Below, piece after piece: positions 17,844-26,630 of a DNA stretch of 64,000 bases. Position 1 is the stretch's first letter, and each line of letters starts with the position of its first letter. The DNA is from Pseudonocardia alaniniphila. GTDB taxonomy: Bacteria > Actinomycetota > Actinomycetes > Mycobacteriales > Pseudonocardiaceae. The notes beneath the pieces were generated by a model. It was not told the origin of the DNA. It did not search any database and worked only from the letters and a program-made list of their open reading frames with translations. The position numbers were made by a program, and so were the translations under genes. The stretch spans positions 96,647-160,646 of the forward strand of contig NZ_JAKXMK010000031.1 in assembly GCF_022524485.1 (NCBI RefSeq), written 5' to 3'.

Positions 17844-18056
17844 CGACCGCCCTGGCCGACGCCGACCAGCCGCGTGGCGATGCACGATCATCTGCCGTTA
17901 GACCAGCCCGGGAGCTTTTACACGTCCGCCAGCGGCGGCCCGGGGCACGGGCTGCCGGCCGCGGTTGCGCCCGCCCTCGCTCGACCGGAGCGACCGGTGA
18001 TCGCACCTTCCGGCGACGGATCCAGCATGTATGCGATCCACAGCCTGCGGTCAGCT
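17844..18056 (+). pseudogene. Benzoylformate decarboxylase-like fragment
   Basis: The frame reads PTSRVAMHDHLPLDQPGSFY, then TSASGGPGHGLPAAVA and GDGSSMYAIHSLRS. This is the cofactor-binding region of thiamine-diphosphate enzymes of the benzoylformate decarboxylase type (family pattern FYTSASGGLGxGLPAAV...GDGSSMY). Only about 70 residues remain. Upstream the frame meets a stop, and downstream it runs into the opposing MFS gene. It appears to be a leftover of a deleted mandelate or aromatic 2-oxoacid pathway gene. Confidence 0.65.
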
Positions 18057-19325
18057 GTGGAGGGTGCTGGGTTGCGCGGTCCCGAGGCGGCCGCCGAACG
18101 CGATGCCCTTGGCCTCCTTGCCGATCAGCGTGAACACGGCCACCGCGATGAGCACCGGGACGATCGTGATGACCAGTGCGTAGGGGTAGCCGTGGGTGGC
18201 GGCGAGGCTCTGCTGGATGGGGAGGTTGAACGCGGCCAGGCAGTTGCCGAGTTGGTAGGTGACGCCGGGGTAGAACCCGCGGATAGTGTCGGGGGACATC
18301 TCGGTCAGGTGCGCCGGGATCACGCCCCACGCGCCCTGGACGATCACCTGCATGAGGAACGAGCCCAAGGCCAGTAGTCCTGCGGTGTGGGAGAGGGCGA
18401 ACAGCGGCACGATCGGCAGTCCGATCACGGCGCAGAAGGCGATCGTGTAGCGGCGCCCGCACCGCTCGGAGAGGCTGCCGAACACGAGCCCACCGATCGC
18501 CGCGCCGATGTTGTAGAGCACGACGATCCAGGTGGCTGTGGCCGCCCGCAGGCCCGCTCCGCCGTCGTGGGTGGCTTGCAGAAACGTCGGATAGATGTCC
18601 TGGGTGCCGTGGCTCATCCAGTTGAACGCGGTCATCAGCAGGATCAGGTAACCGAACCGGCGCACGACGGCCGGGTTGAGCAGCACGTCGCGGATCGAGG
18701 AGTTGGTGGCCCGCATCCGCCGGCGGGTGTCGCTCCATACCTCGGACTCCCGTACCCGGGCCCGGATCAGGAGGCTGATCAGCGCCGGGAGGATGCTCAG
18801 CGCGAACAGCCAGCGCCAGGACAACCCGAGCGTGGTGATCACCACCAGGGATGCGACCGACGCCAGCAGGTACCCCAGCGAGTAGCCCTGCTGGAGGAGT
18901 CCGGAGAAGAAGCCGCGACGGCGTGCCGGGATCTTCTCCATGGCCAGTGCGGCGCCCAGGCCCCACTCACCGCCCATGCCGATGCCGTAGAGCAGTCGCA
19001 GGACCAGCAGCACGGTGAAGTTCGGCGCGAACGCGCTGAGGAACCCGACCGCCGAGTAGAAACAGACGTCGACGAGCAGCGGGATCCGCCGGCCGCTGCG
19101 GTCGGCCCACAGCCCGAAGAAGATCGCCCCGACCGGGCGCATGAGCAGGGTGGCGGTCGTGATGAACGCCATCTGCGTCAGCGAGATACCGAAATCCTTG
19201 GCGATATCGGCATAAACGATTACGACGATGAAGTAATCGAACGCGTCCATCGTCCATCCGAGCAGTGCTGCGATGAAGGAACTGCGCTGGTCCGATGTGA
19301 GCGGAATGTGGGGAGAAGCGTTCAA
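18051..19325 (-). CDS. MFS transporter (SHS/lactate-type carrier)
   Basis: About 424 residues with 12 predicted membrane helices. Helix 1 reads LGWTMDAFDYFIVVIVYADI, the loop after helix 2 has GLWADRSGRR, and helix 4 has LLYGIGMGGEWGLGAAL, the last being characteristic of the sialate:H+ and lactate/pyruvate (JEN-like) carriers. It should import a small carboxylate with protons. The start is uncertain: a TTG at 19325 follows a GGGA ribosome-like site and fits family length, while the frame is open to a TTG at 19379. It is divergent from the L-fucose operon and its 3' end abuts the benzoylformate-decarboxylase relic, hinting at a former aromatic-acid locus. Confidence 0.8.
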   Translation of the reverse strand: MNASPHIPLTSDQRSSFIAALLGWTMDAFDYFIVVIVYADIAKDFGISLTQMAFITTATLLMRPVGAIFFGLWADRSGRRIPLLVDVCFYSAVGFLSAFAPNFTVLLVLRLLYGIGMGGEWGLGAALAMEKIPARRRGFFSGLLQQGYSLGYLLASVASLVVITTLGLSWRWLFALSILPALISLLIRARVRESEVWSDTRRRMRATNSSIRDVLLNPAVVRRFGYLILLMTAFNWMSHGTQDIYPTFLQATHDGGAGLRAATATWIVVLYNIGAAIGGLVFGSLSERCGRRYTIAFCAVIGLPIVPLFALSHTAGLLALGSFLMQVIVQGAWGVIPAHLTEMSPDTIRGFYPGVTYQLGNCLAAFNLPIQQSLAATHGYPYALVITIVPVLIAVAVFTLIGKEAKGIAFGGRLGTAQPSTLHS

Positions 19326-19698
19326 TGTCGATTCCCGTCTGTCATCGTCACCACGCTGACACGTCGATGTAGACGCCAACGAGACGATCTGTAGATATAA
19401 CAGGAATTACCTGCGGCGCCCACGCGGGCTGCATCACCGAGTTCGAAGTCCCTCGAGATACCTCCGACCGCTCGCTTAGCCACGACGGCCGGGGCCGCCA
19501 GGTTCTGGAGACGGGTGGGTGGCGCGGGCGCTACCCGAGGCTCACCTGGTCAGGCGCCGGGCAGGGTTGGAGGATGGCTGTGCGCGGACCTCGGCTCCGG
19601 CGTCTCTGCGCATGCTGCCAGATTGAGACCTTGCGTCTGTTGACGCTGCAGACATCGGATCTCTACCGTGGGCGCGCACTCGGAAGAAAGGGCTTCGC
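19326..19698. other. Divergent promoter region between MFS carrier and fucose operon
   Basis: This 373-base region holds no recognisable gene. CAGGAATTACCTG near 19401-19413 (arms CAGG/CCTG) lies next to an AT-rich TATAAC/TATATC patch and could be promoter plus operator for the leftward MFS gene. A TTGACG hexamer near 19638 may be the -35 of the rightward fucose operon. Both assignments are tentative. Confidence 0.4.
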
Positions 19699-20985
19699 GT
19701 GAGCCGTATCACCGCTCTGAAGACCGCGGACGTGCGGTTCCCGACCTCGCTCATGTTGGACGGGTCGGACGCGATGAACCCCGACCCGGACTACTCCGCC
19801 GCCTACGTGGAGATCCATACCGACGCCGCCGACGGCCTCGTCGGGCACGGGTTCGTCTTCACCATCGGCCGGGGCAATGACGTGCAGGTCGCCGCGATCG
19901 AGGCGCTGGCGAGCCACCTCGTCGGCCGCGACGTCGACGCGCTGCTCTCCGACATGGGCGGTACCTGGCAGGAGCTGGTGCACGACTCGCAGCTGCGCTG
20001 GCTGGGCCCGGAGAAGGGCGTCATGCACATGGCGATCGGCGCGGTCGTCAACGCCCTGTGGGACCTGCTCGCGAAGCGCGAGGGCAAGCCGTTGTGGCAG
20101 GTGCTCGCGGCGATGACCCCGGAGCAGCTGGTCGATCTGGTCGACTTCCGCTACCTCACCGACGCGCTCACCCCGGATGAGGCGCTGCAGATACTGCGCG
20201 CCGCCGAGCCGGGGCGCGCCGATCGCGAGGCGCGACTGCTTCGCGACGGCTACCCCGCCTACACCACGACGCCGGGCTGGCTCGGCTACGACGACGAGAA
20301 GCTCGCCCGGCTGTGCCACGAGGCCGTCGAGGAGGGGTTCTCGCAGATCAAGTTGAAGGTGGGCGGCGACCTCGCCGACGACGTACGGCGCCTCGGCATC
20401 GCCCGCGCCGCCGTGGGGCCGGACATCCGGATCGCGGTGGACGCCAACCAGCGCTGGGACGTCGACGCCGCTGTCGCGTGGATCAAGGAGCTGGCCAGCT
20501 TCGACCTCGCCTGGGTCGAGGAGCCCACGAGCCCGGACGACGTGCTGGGACACGCGGCGATCGCCAGCGGCATCGCACCGATTCCGGTCGCCACCGGTGA
20601 GCACATGGCGAACCGCGTGATGTTCAAGCAGTTCCTCCAGATCGATGCGCTACAGGTGCTGCAGCTCGACGCCACCCGCGTGGCAGGCATCAACGAGAAC
20701 GTGGCGATCCTGCTGCTCGCGGCCAAGTTCGGGGTACCGGTGTGCCCGCACGCCGGCGGGGTGGGCCTCTGCGAGGCGGTGCAGCACCTCGCGATGTTCG
20801 ACTTCGTCGCCGTGTCCGGAAGCCTCGACGACCGGATGATCGAGTTCGTCGATCACCTGCACGAGCACTTCGTCACCCCGGTCGACGTGCGGGACGGCCG
20901 GTACCACGCGCCGACGGCCCCAGGGGCGGGCACCGAGATGCGCAGTGGCTCACTCGCGGCGCACTCCGTCGAGACCCGTGGCTGA
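19699..20985 (+). CDS. fucD: L-fuconate dehydratase (enolase superfamily)
   Basis: A 428-residue mandelate-racemase/enolase-superfamily enzyme. The N-terminal capping domain carries TSLMLDGSDAMNPDPDYSAA, the signature of L-fuconate dehydratases. The barrel has Lys218/Lys220 (QIKLKVGG), the metal ligands Asp248 (VDANQRW), Glu274 (VEEP) and Glu301 (TGEH), and the His351 base (CPHAGGVGL). It would dehydrate L-fuconate to 2-keto-3-deoxy-L-fuconate in the cytoplasm, the third step of non-phosphorylated fucose breakdown. The GTG start follows GAAAGGG. It is the first gene of a six-gene operon with lactonase, mutarotase and an ABC importer. Confidence 0.92.
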   Translation: MSRITALKTADVRFPTSLMLDGSDAMNPDPDYSAAYVEIHTDAADGLVGHGFVFTIGRGNDVQVAAIEALASHLVGRDVDALLSDMGGTWQELVHDSQLRWLGPEKGVMHMAIGAVVNALWDLLAKREGKPLWQVLAAMTPEQLVDLVDFRYLTDALTPDEALQILRAAEPGRADREARLLRDGYPAYTTTPGWLGYDDEKLARLCHEAVEEGFSQIKLKVGGDLADDVRRLGIARAAVGPDIRIAVDANQRWDVDAAVAWIKELASFDLAWVEEPTSPDDVLGHAAIASGIAPIPVATGEHMANRVMFKQFLQIDALQVLQLDATRVAGINENVAILLLAAKFGVPVCPHAGGVGLCEAVQHLAMFDFVAVSGSLDDRMIEFVDHLHEHFVTPVDVRDGRYHAPTAPGAGTEMRSGSLAAHSVETRG

Positions 20986-21919
20986 CGTGGGCGCCGGCGT
21001 CGAGTCGACGGCGGCTGAAACATCCGATGAGTTCGACCGACCGATCAAAGTGGTCGACGCGCACCTGCACCTGTGGGATCTGCAGCGCAGCGCCTACGAC
21101 TGGATCACGCCCGAGCTGGGCCCGCTGCACACGACCGTCACCGCCGAGCGGGCGCAGGCCGAACTGCGCGGAGCCGGAGTCGACCGGGCCGTCCTCGTGC
21201 AGGCGGAGGACTCGGAGGCAGACACCGAGTTCATGCTGGAGGTTGCCGCCGCGCACAGTTGGGTGGCGGGTGTGGTCGGGTGGCTGAGGCTCGACGATCC
21301 CGCTGCAGCCGAGAGGCAGCTCGACCGCTGGATGGCCGACCCCGCGTTCGTCGGCGTCCGCCATCTCGTGCACGACGACCCGCGCGACGACTTCCTCGCA
21401 CTCCCCAGCGTGCGCGCCTCGCTGAGTCTCCTTGCCGACCGCGGCCTGCCGTTCGACGTGCCCGACGCCTGGCCGCGGCACCTCGCCGCCACCGCCGAGC
21501 TCGCCGCGGCGCTGCCCGCGCTGACGGTCGTGCTCGACCACCTGGGCAAGCCTCCGCACGGGCGGCCCGAGTTCGCCGAGTGGCGTTCGGTGCTCGCGGA
21601 GGTCGCCGCTCGTCCGAACACCGTCGCGAAGGTCTCCGGGCTGCAGGTCCGCGGTATGCCGTTCACGGCCGACGTACTGCGCCCGGCCTGGGACGCGGCG
21701 CTCGAGCTGTTCGGGCCGCACCGGCTGATCTGGGGGAGCGACTGGCCGATGACGCTCCTCACCGCCGGGTACGCGGGCACCTGGGAGATCCTGTCCGCGC
21801 TGGTCGGCGAGCTGACCCCGGACGAGCAGCAGGCGGTCCTCGCGGGGACGGCGTGCCGCGTCTACCGTCTCGGGTCCGTGTTGACCAAGCAGCTGACCAC
21901 ACCGGAGGCACCGTGCTGA
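20978..21919 (+). CDS. Amidohydrolase-family lactonase (probable L-fucono-1,5-lactonase)
   Basis: About 313 residues, amidohydrolase_2 TIM barrel. Metal and catalytic motifs are DAHLHLWD near the N-terminus, VLDHLGKP in the middle and LIWGSDWPM near the end. The GTG at 20978 overlaps the dehydratase stop by 8 bases; an in-frame GTG at 20945 would lengthen the N-terminus inside the upstream gene. By family and position it should hydrolyse L-fuconolactone to L-fuconate, feeding the preceding dehydratase. Translational coupling to both neighbours (the downstream gene overlaps by 7 bases) supports a shared pathway. Confidence 0.85.
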   Translation: MADVGAGVESTAAETSDEFDRPIKVVDAHLHLWDLQRSAYDWITPELGPLHTTVTAERAQAELRGAGVDRAVLVQAEDSEADTEFMLEVAAAHSWVAGVVGWLRLDDPAAAERQLDRWMADPAFVGVRHLVHDDPRDDFLALPSVRASLSLLADRGLPFDVPDAWPRHLAATAELAAALPALTVVLDHLGKPPHGRPEFAEWRSVLAEVAARPNTVAKVSGLQVRGMPFTADVLRPAWDAALELFGPHRLIWGSDWPMTLLTAGYAGTWEILSALVGELTPDEQQAVLAGTACRVYRLGSVLTKQLTTPEAPC

Positions 21920-22317
21920 CCGGAATCCACCCGCTCCTGACGGGGCCGCTGCTCGCCCACCTCGACGCCATGGGCCACTCCGACGCCGTCGTGCTGGCCG
22001 ACGCGCACTTCCCGGCGGAGCGGCTCGCCAGCAGGTTGCTGCTGTTCCCGGGGATCGCGACGCCGGATCTGCTCGCGGCCGTGCGCACGGTCGTCCCGCT
22101 CGACGACGCTCCCGCCGTCGACCTGATGGCGACGCCCGACGGCTCGCGGCTCCCCGTGCAGGACGAGCTGGCCGAGGCCGCGGGCACGGGCGAGATCCGC
22201 TTCCTCGGCCGGCAGGAGTTCTATGACGTCGGCGCGACGGCGTTCCTGGTGGTGCGCACCGGGGAGACGCGCGTCTACGGGAACGTGATCCTGCGCAAGG
22301 GGGTGGTGCCGTCGTGA
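21913..22317 (+). CDS. fucU: RbsD/FucU family L-fucose mutarotase
   Basis: A 134-residue protein starting LTGIHPLLTGPLLAHLDAMG and continuing SDAVVLADAHFPA, the RbsD/FucU signature with the catalytic histidine in the first helix region. The tail RVYGNVILRKGVV matches the family end. FucU interconverts alpha and beta anomers of L-fucose so that the dehydrogenase receives its preferred anomer. The GTG start overlaps the lactonase stop (GTGCTGA) and GGAGG lies just before it. Length is typical (about 140 residues). It works in the cytoplasm as a ring oligomer in characterised relatives. Confidence 0.9.
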   Translation: MLTGIHPLLTGPLLAHLDAMGHSDAVVLADAHFPAERLASRLLLFPGIATPDLLAAVRTVVPLDDAPAVDLMATPDGSRLPVQDELAEAAGTGEIRFLGRQEFYDVGATAFLVVRTGETRVYGNVILRKGVVPS

Positions 22318-23864
22318 GCGAGCCGTTGCTGCTGGAGGCGCGGGGAGTCGGCAAGAGCTTCCCGGGCGTTCGAGCGCTGCAGGACATGCACATCGACCTG
22401 CGTCGCGGCGAGGTGCTCGCGCTCGTCGGGGAGAACGGCGCCGGCAAGTCGACGCTGATGAAACTGCTGTCGGGCATCTACACTCCAGACGAGGGCGAGT
22501 TCTTCCTCGACGGCCGCCCGCTTCAGGTCTCGGGCCCGAAGCACGCTCTGGAGCAGGGCATCAGCATCATTCACCAGGAATTCAACCTGATGCCCGACCT
22601 CACGGTCGCGCAGAACATCTTCATCGGCCGCGAGCCCCGCAGCGCGGGGTTCTTCCTCGGCGAGCGCACGCTGAACGCGCGGGCCAAGGAGCTCATCGAC
22701 CGGCTGCACCTTCCGCTCGATCCGCGTCAGGTCGTGGGAAGCCTCACCGTGGCCAGGCAGCAGATGGTGGAGATCGCCAAGGCGCTGTCGTACGAGGCCA
22801 AGGTCCTGATCATGGACGAGCCCACGGCGGCGCTCAACGACGCCGAGGTGCAGGTTCTGCACGACCTGATCCGCCGGTTCCGGGGGCCCGAGACCGGCGT
22901 CATCTACATCTCGCACCGGATGGACGAGCTCAAGGCCATCTCCGATCGCATCACCGTCATCCGCGACGGCCGCTACGTCGACACACTCGACACCGCGACC
23001 ACGTCGATGCCCGAGGTGATCGCGCGAATGGTCGGGCGCGAGATCACGAGCGATGCCGAGCCGGAAGGCGTGCGCACCGACCGCGAGACGGTTCTTTCGG
23101 TGCGAGGGCTTTCGACGAAAGCGCTGCTGAAGGACGTGTCGTTCGAGCTGCAGGAAGGCGAGATCCTCGGTTTCGCCGGCCTCATGGGCGCCGGACGCAC
23201 CGAAGTGGCCCGCGCACTCGTCGGGGCCGATCCCGTCGAGTCAGGCACGATCACGCTTCGCGGAGAGCCCATCCGCATCACGAATCCGGCGGAGGCGGCC
23301 AAGCACCGCATCGGCTACCTGTCCGAGGACCGCAAGCACCTCGGCCTGTTGCTGGACCAGGACGTCAACGCCAATGTCGTACTGAGCTCGATCCGCGACC
23401 TGTTCCAGTCCTTCGGGTTCGTGCGTTCCAAGGCGATGCGAGCGAAGACGAACGAGCTCGTGGCAAGCCTGCGGATCAAGACGCCGTCGATCGACCAGAC
23501 CGTGAAGAACCTCTCCGGTGGCAACCAGCAGAAGGTGGTCATCGCCAAGTGGCTCGTCAAGGACTGCGACGTCCTGATCTTCGACGAGCCGACGCGCGGC
23601 ATCGACGTCGGCGCCAAGGAGGAGATCTACCGCCTCCTCAACGAGCTTGCGGCCCAGGGCAAGTCGATCATCATGATCTCGTCGGAGCTCCCGGAGGTGC
23701 TGCGCATGTCGCACCGCATCGTCGTGATGAGCGAGGGACGGATCACCGGACGGCTCAGCGCCGAGGAAGCCACACAGGAGAGCGTCATGCACTTCGCGAC
23801 GCTGCGCCCCGACTCGTCGGACGGCCCAGCAGAGGACTCCGCGACGAAGGCAGGAGCGAGATGA
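22314..23864 (+). CDS. Sugar ABC transporter ATP-binding protein (RbsA/MglA type)
   Basis: A 516-residue tandem ATPase of the carbohydrate-uptake-2 class. The first domain has Walker A GENGAGKST, signature-like LTVARQQMVEIAKAL and Walker B VLIMDEPTAAL. The second has the degenerate P-loop GLMGAGRTE, the signature LSGGNQQKVVIAKWL and VLIFDEPTRGIDVGAK. It should power import by the adjacent permease and binding protein. The GTG start overlaps the fucU stop as GTGA. The operon context points to L-fucose or a related deoxyhexose as cargo, but the ligand is not visible in an ATPase. Confidence 0.93.
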   Translation: MSEPLLLEARGVGKSFPGVRALQDMHIDLRRGEVLALVGENGAGKSTLMKLLSGIYTPDEGEFFLDGRPLQVSGPKHALEQGISIIHQEFNLMPDLTVAQNIFIGREPRSAGFFLGERTLNARAKELIDRLHLPLDPRQVVGSLTVARQQMVEIAKALSYEAKVLIMDEPTAALNDAEVQVLHDLIRRFRGPETGVIYISHRMDELKAISDRITVIRDGRYVDTLDTATTSMPEVIARMVGREITSDAEPEGVRTDRETVLSVRGLSTKALLKDVSFELQEGEILGFAGLMGAGRTEVARALVGADPVESGTITLRGEPIRITNPAEAAKHRIGYLSEDRKHLGLLLDQDVNANVVLSSIRDLFQSFGFVRSKAMRAKTNELVASLRIKTPSIDQTVKNLSGGNQQKVVIAKWLVKDCDVLIFDEPTRGIDVGAKEEIYRLLNELAAQGKSIIMISSELPEVLRMSHRIVVMSEGRITGRLSAEEATQESVMHFATLRPDSSDGPAEDSATKAGAR

Positions 23865-24871
23865 CATCCCCGACCGTCACCAAGCAGGAACGGCCCGAGG
23901 CCGCGCCCGCCGTCGTGCGGCGAACCCTGCGCGAGCGGCTGCAGCAGTTCCTGGCCTTCGCGAGCCTCATCGTCATCTTCGCGTTCTTCTCGATCGTCAG
24001 CCCGAACTTCTTCAACTACGGCAACGTCACGAACATCCTGTTCTCCACCGTCGTGATCGGTCTGCTGGCGCTCGGTACCACGTTCGTCATCATCACCGGG
24101 GGCATCGACCTCTCGATCGGCACCGGGATGGCCCTGTGCGCGGTGATCTCGGGCGTGCTCATCGTCGACGCGGGGCTGCCGCTTCCGCTCGGGGTGCTCG
24201 GCGCCATCCTGTTCGGGGGCCTGATCGGGCTGATCAACGGGCTCAACGTGTCGGTGCTCGGGCTGCCGCCGTTCATCGCGACGCTCGCGATGATGCTCGT
24301 GGCGCAGGGTCTCGCCCTCGTGCTGTCCGACAGCACCCCGATCTACTTCGACCAGACGCCCGGCTACATCGACCTCTCGACCGGCAGCCTCATCCCCGGC
24401 GCGAACTTCCCGAACGCCGTGCTCATCCTCGCCGTGGTCGCGGTGCTGGCCGGCGTGCTGCTCAACAAGACGGTGCTCGGCCGCTACACCTACTCGATCG
24501 GCAGCAACGAGGAGGCCACGGCGCTGTCGGGCATCGACGTGCGCCGGTGGAAGATCATCATCTACACCCTCGCCGGGCTCTTCACCGGCCTCGCGGGCGT
24601 GATGATCTCCGCGCGTCTCGGCTCGGCGCAACCCGCCACCGGCATGGGCTACGAGCTGCAGGCGATCGCGGCCGTGGTCATCGGCGGTACGTCGCTCGCC
24701 GGAGGCAAGGGCTCCATCGTCGGCACGGTCATCGGCGCGCTGATCATCTCCGTGCTCAACAACGGCCTGCAGATCATGTCCATCCCGCAGGAATGGCAGA
24801 ACGTGATCCTCGGCTGCGTGATCCTCCTCGCCGTGTACGCCGACATGGCGCGCAAGCGGGCGTCACTCTGA
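23861..24871 (+). CDS. Sugar ABC transporter permease (RbsC type)
   Basis: A 336-residue inner-membrane permease of the BPD_transp_2 family with about eight to ten hydrophobic segments. ITGGIDLSIGTGMAL in the first third and VVIGGTSLAGGKGSIVGTVIGAL near the end are the family signatures, the latter part of the ATPase contact. The ATG overlaps the ATPase stop as ATGA, so the two are translationally coupled. It should homodimerise to form the channel for the sugar delivered by the lipoprotein encoded next. Confidence 0.93.
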   Translation: MTSPTVTKQERPEAAPAVVRRTLRERLQQFLAFASLIVIFAFFSIVSPNFFNYGNVTNILFSTVVIGLLALGTTFVIITGGIDLSIGTGMALCAVISGVLIVDAGLPLPLGVLGAILFGGLIGLINGLNVSVLGLPPFIATLAMMLVAQGLALVLSDSTPIYFDQTPGYIDLSTGSLIPGANFPNAVLILAVVAVLAGVLLNKTVLGRYTYSIGSNEEATALSGIDVRRWKIIIYTLAGLFTGLAGVMISARLGSAQPATGMGYELQAIAAVVIGGTSLAGGKGSIVGTVIGALIISVLNNGLQIMSIPQEWQNVILGCVILLAVYADMARKRASL

Positions 24872-24914
24872 CTCACCGGAACCACCGTAGTTCGACCAAG
24901 GGAGTTCGATCGAC

Positions 24915-25898
24915 ATGCCCATGAAGCGGATCGCGGCGGTCCTCGCGGCCGCTGCCGTGACCCTCACGGCCGCTGCGTGCGGCGGTGGCTCATCCACCGA
25001 CGCAGCCGGCGGTGGCGGTGGCGGCGGCGAGCAGCCCTACATCGCCATCGTGTCCAAGGGCTTCCAGCACCAGTTCTGGCAGGCCGTGAAGCAGGGCGCC
25101 GAGCAGGAGGCCGCCAAGCAGAACGTGCGGATCACCTTCGAGGGGCCGGCCACCGAGGCCGACATCGAGGCGCAGGTCACGATGTTGACCAACGCGCTGG
25201 GCCGCCAGCCCGATGTCCTCGGGTTCGCGGCGCTGGACTCCCGGGCCGCGGCGCCGCTGCTGCAGCAGGCCAAGAGCCAGAGCATCCCCGTGGTGGCGTT
25301 CGACTCGGGCGTCGACAGCGACATCCCCGTCACCACCGCGGCCACCGACAACAAGGCCGCGGCCGCCGAGGCGGCCAAGCACATGGCCGAGGCTCTCGGG
25401 GGCACCGGCAAGGTCGCCATGGTCGTTCACGACCAGACGAGCCGCTCCGGGATCGACCGGCGCGACGGCTTCGTGGAGTGGATGCAGGCCAACGCGCCCG
25501 GCATCGAGGTGCTCCCGCCGCAGTACGGCGGTGGTGACCAGGCCAAGTCGGCCGACATCACCAAGGCCATCCTCGCGGCGAACCCGGACGTCAAGGGCAT
25601 CTACGGCTCGAACGAGGGGTCGGCGATCGGCGTCGTGCGCGGGGTGCAGGAGAGTGGCCGCACAGGGCTCACCGTGATCGGCTTCGACTCGGGCCAGGCC
25701 CAGATCGACGCGATCCGCGGCGGCACGATGCTCGGCGCGATCACCCAGAACCCGGTCGGCATGGGCGAGCAACTCGTCGATGCGGCGGTGAAGGCGATGC
25801 GCGGCGAGTCCCTGCCGAAGGTGATCGACACCGGCTTCTTCTGGTACGACAAGAGCAACATCGACAGCACGGACATCAAGGCCGTTCTGTACCAGTAA
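24915..25898 (+). CDS. Sugar ABC transporter substrate-binding lipoprotein
   Basis: A 327-residue RbsB-like (Peripla_BP_4) binding protein. The N-terminus MPMKRIAAVLAAAAVTLTA is followed by lipobox AAAC, then a glycine/serine-rich linker. The binding domain starts IAIVSKGFQHQFWQAVKQGA. FDSGVDSDIPVTTAATDN and GIYGSNEGSAIGVVRGV are the expected ligand-pocket strands. GGGAG lies ten bases before the ATG. It should capture the sugar outside the membrane for the RbsA/RbsC-type partners upstream. It is the last gene of the fucose operon, followed by a strong hairpin. Confidence 0.93.
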   Translation: MPMKRIAAVLAAAAVTLTAAACGGGSSTDAAGGGGGGGEQPYIAIVSKGFQHQFWQAVKQGAEQEAAKQNVRITFEGPATEADIEAQVTMLTNALGRQPDVLGFAALDSRAAAPLLQQAKSQSIPVVAFDSGVDSDIPVTTAATDNKAAAAEAAKHMAEALGGTGKVAMVVHDQTSRSGIDRRDGFVEWMQANAPGIEVLPPQYGGGDQAKSADITKAILAANPDVKGIYGSNEGSAIGVVRGVQESGRTGLTVIGFDSGQAQIDAIRGGTMLGAITQNPVGMGEQLVDAAVKAMRGESLPKVIDTGFFWYDKSNIDSTDIKAVLYQ

Positions 25899-25913
25899 GG
25901 ATCAGTGGTCCGG

Positions 25914-25953
25914 CGGTGGACGACCTGGTAGTTGGTCACCAGGTCGTCCACCG
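25914..25953 (+). terminator. Strong hairpin terminator of the fucose operon
   Basis: CGGTGGACGACCTGGT pairs perfectly with ACCAGGTCGTCCACCG (16 base pairs) around an 8-base loop, 15 bases after the binding-protein stop. There is no long T-run, but the stem is much stronger than chance. It lies between genes that converge, so it may serve both. Confidence 0.75.
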
Positions 25954-25988
25954 AGGTCGCGCCCTCGCTGCCAGGAGCCGGCCGAGCG

Positions 25989-26630
25989 TCAGCACCGCGC
26001 GGAGTCATCGATCTGAACCGGATATCCGGCGCGCAGCACCGCCACCGTCGACGGTGGCGTGATGACGTCGGCGGATCCATCTTCCGGCCGCGGACGACGC
26101 GCGCCGTAGCCTGCGGACGACCACTCGATCAGTTCCTCGCCGATGACCACCATGGGCGAACCGCCGAGCAGAGCGAACGTCCCGTCAGGAAGATCGCCCC
26201 ACGGCATCTCGTGGGTACGTCGACGATGGGTGCCGCGCACGATCCGCTCACCATGCAGTTGCCGGTTGATCTCCGTCGCCGACGGCATGTCGACACCGAG
26301 GCCGATGGCCCACGCACTGCGATAGCAGTTGTAGCTGTCCCGGCGGCATTCTGCGCACGGCCGATGACCTGCCGCGAAGGCAACCGCTTCGTCATGGAAG
26401 AACAAGTGCGTGTAATGACGAGGCTGCCATTGCTCGCGCCGGCGTCCACGGAACCGCAGGGCGCAGGTGATCCACAGATCGGTCGCGTGGAATCGAACGA
26501 TCTCCGTGCCGGCGTGCAGGATGCCGCGGTTTCCGGTCCAGGCGCCCCGAAGGGGAATCGCCACGATACTGCCCATCGGAGTGACGCGATTGCGTGCGGG
26601 AGTCGTCGCCCGTCTTCTGCTCGTCGTCAC
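25989..26630 (-). CDS. Conserved actinobacterial hypothetical protein
   Basis: A protein of up to 213 residues. It has the motif FFHDEAVAFAAGHRPCAECRRDSY, which recurs in uncharacterised actinobacterial proteins; the CAEC pair plus nearby histidines and a further cysteine (NCY) suggest a metal site. Other recognisable blocks are GNRGILH near the N-terminus and LPDGTFALLGGSP near the end. No signal peptide or membrane segment is seen. The GTG at 26630 has CGGAG about ten bases upstream; an ATG at 26576 is an alternative that fits the usual family start. It converges on the fucose operon. I do not know its function. Confidence 0.65.
   Translation of the reverse strand: MTTSRRRATTPARNRVTPMGSIVAIPLRGAWTGNRGILHAGTEIVRFHATDLWITCALRFRGRRREQWQPRHYTHLFFHDEAVAFAAGHRPCAECRRDSYNCYRSAWAIGLGVDMPSATEINRQLHGERIVRGTHRRRTHEMPWGDLPDGTFALLGGSPMVVIGEELIEWSSAGYGARRPRPEDGSADVITPPSTVAVLRAGYPVQIDDSARC

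Noticed and set aside
17236..18966. A 576-codon minus-strand frame as one large protein
   Set aside because: Only its last third resembles a LuxR regulator; the rest is antisense-type shadow of the MFS gene and passes through the decarboxylase relic.
21073..22317. A 414-codon plus-strand frame covering the lactonase gene and FucU
   Set aside because: Only the part from 21913 is the real FucU gene; the upstream portion is an out-of-frame shadow of the lactonase.
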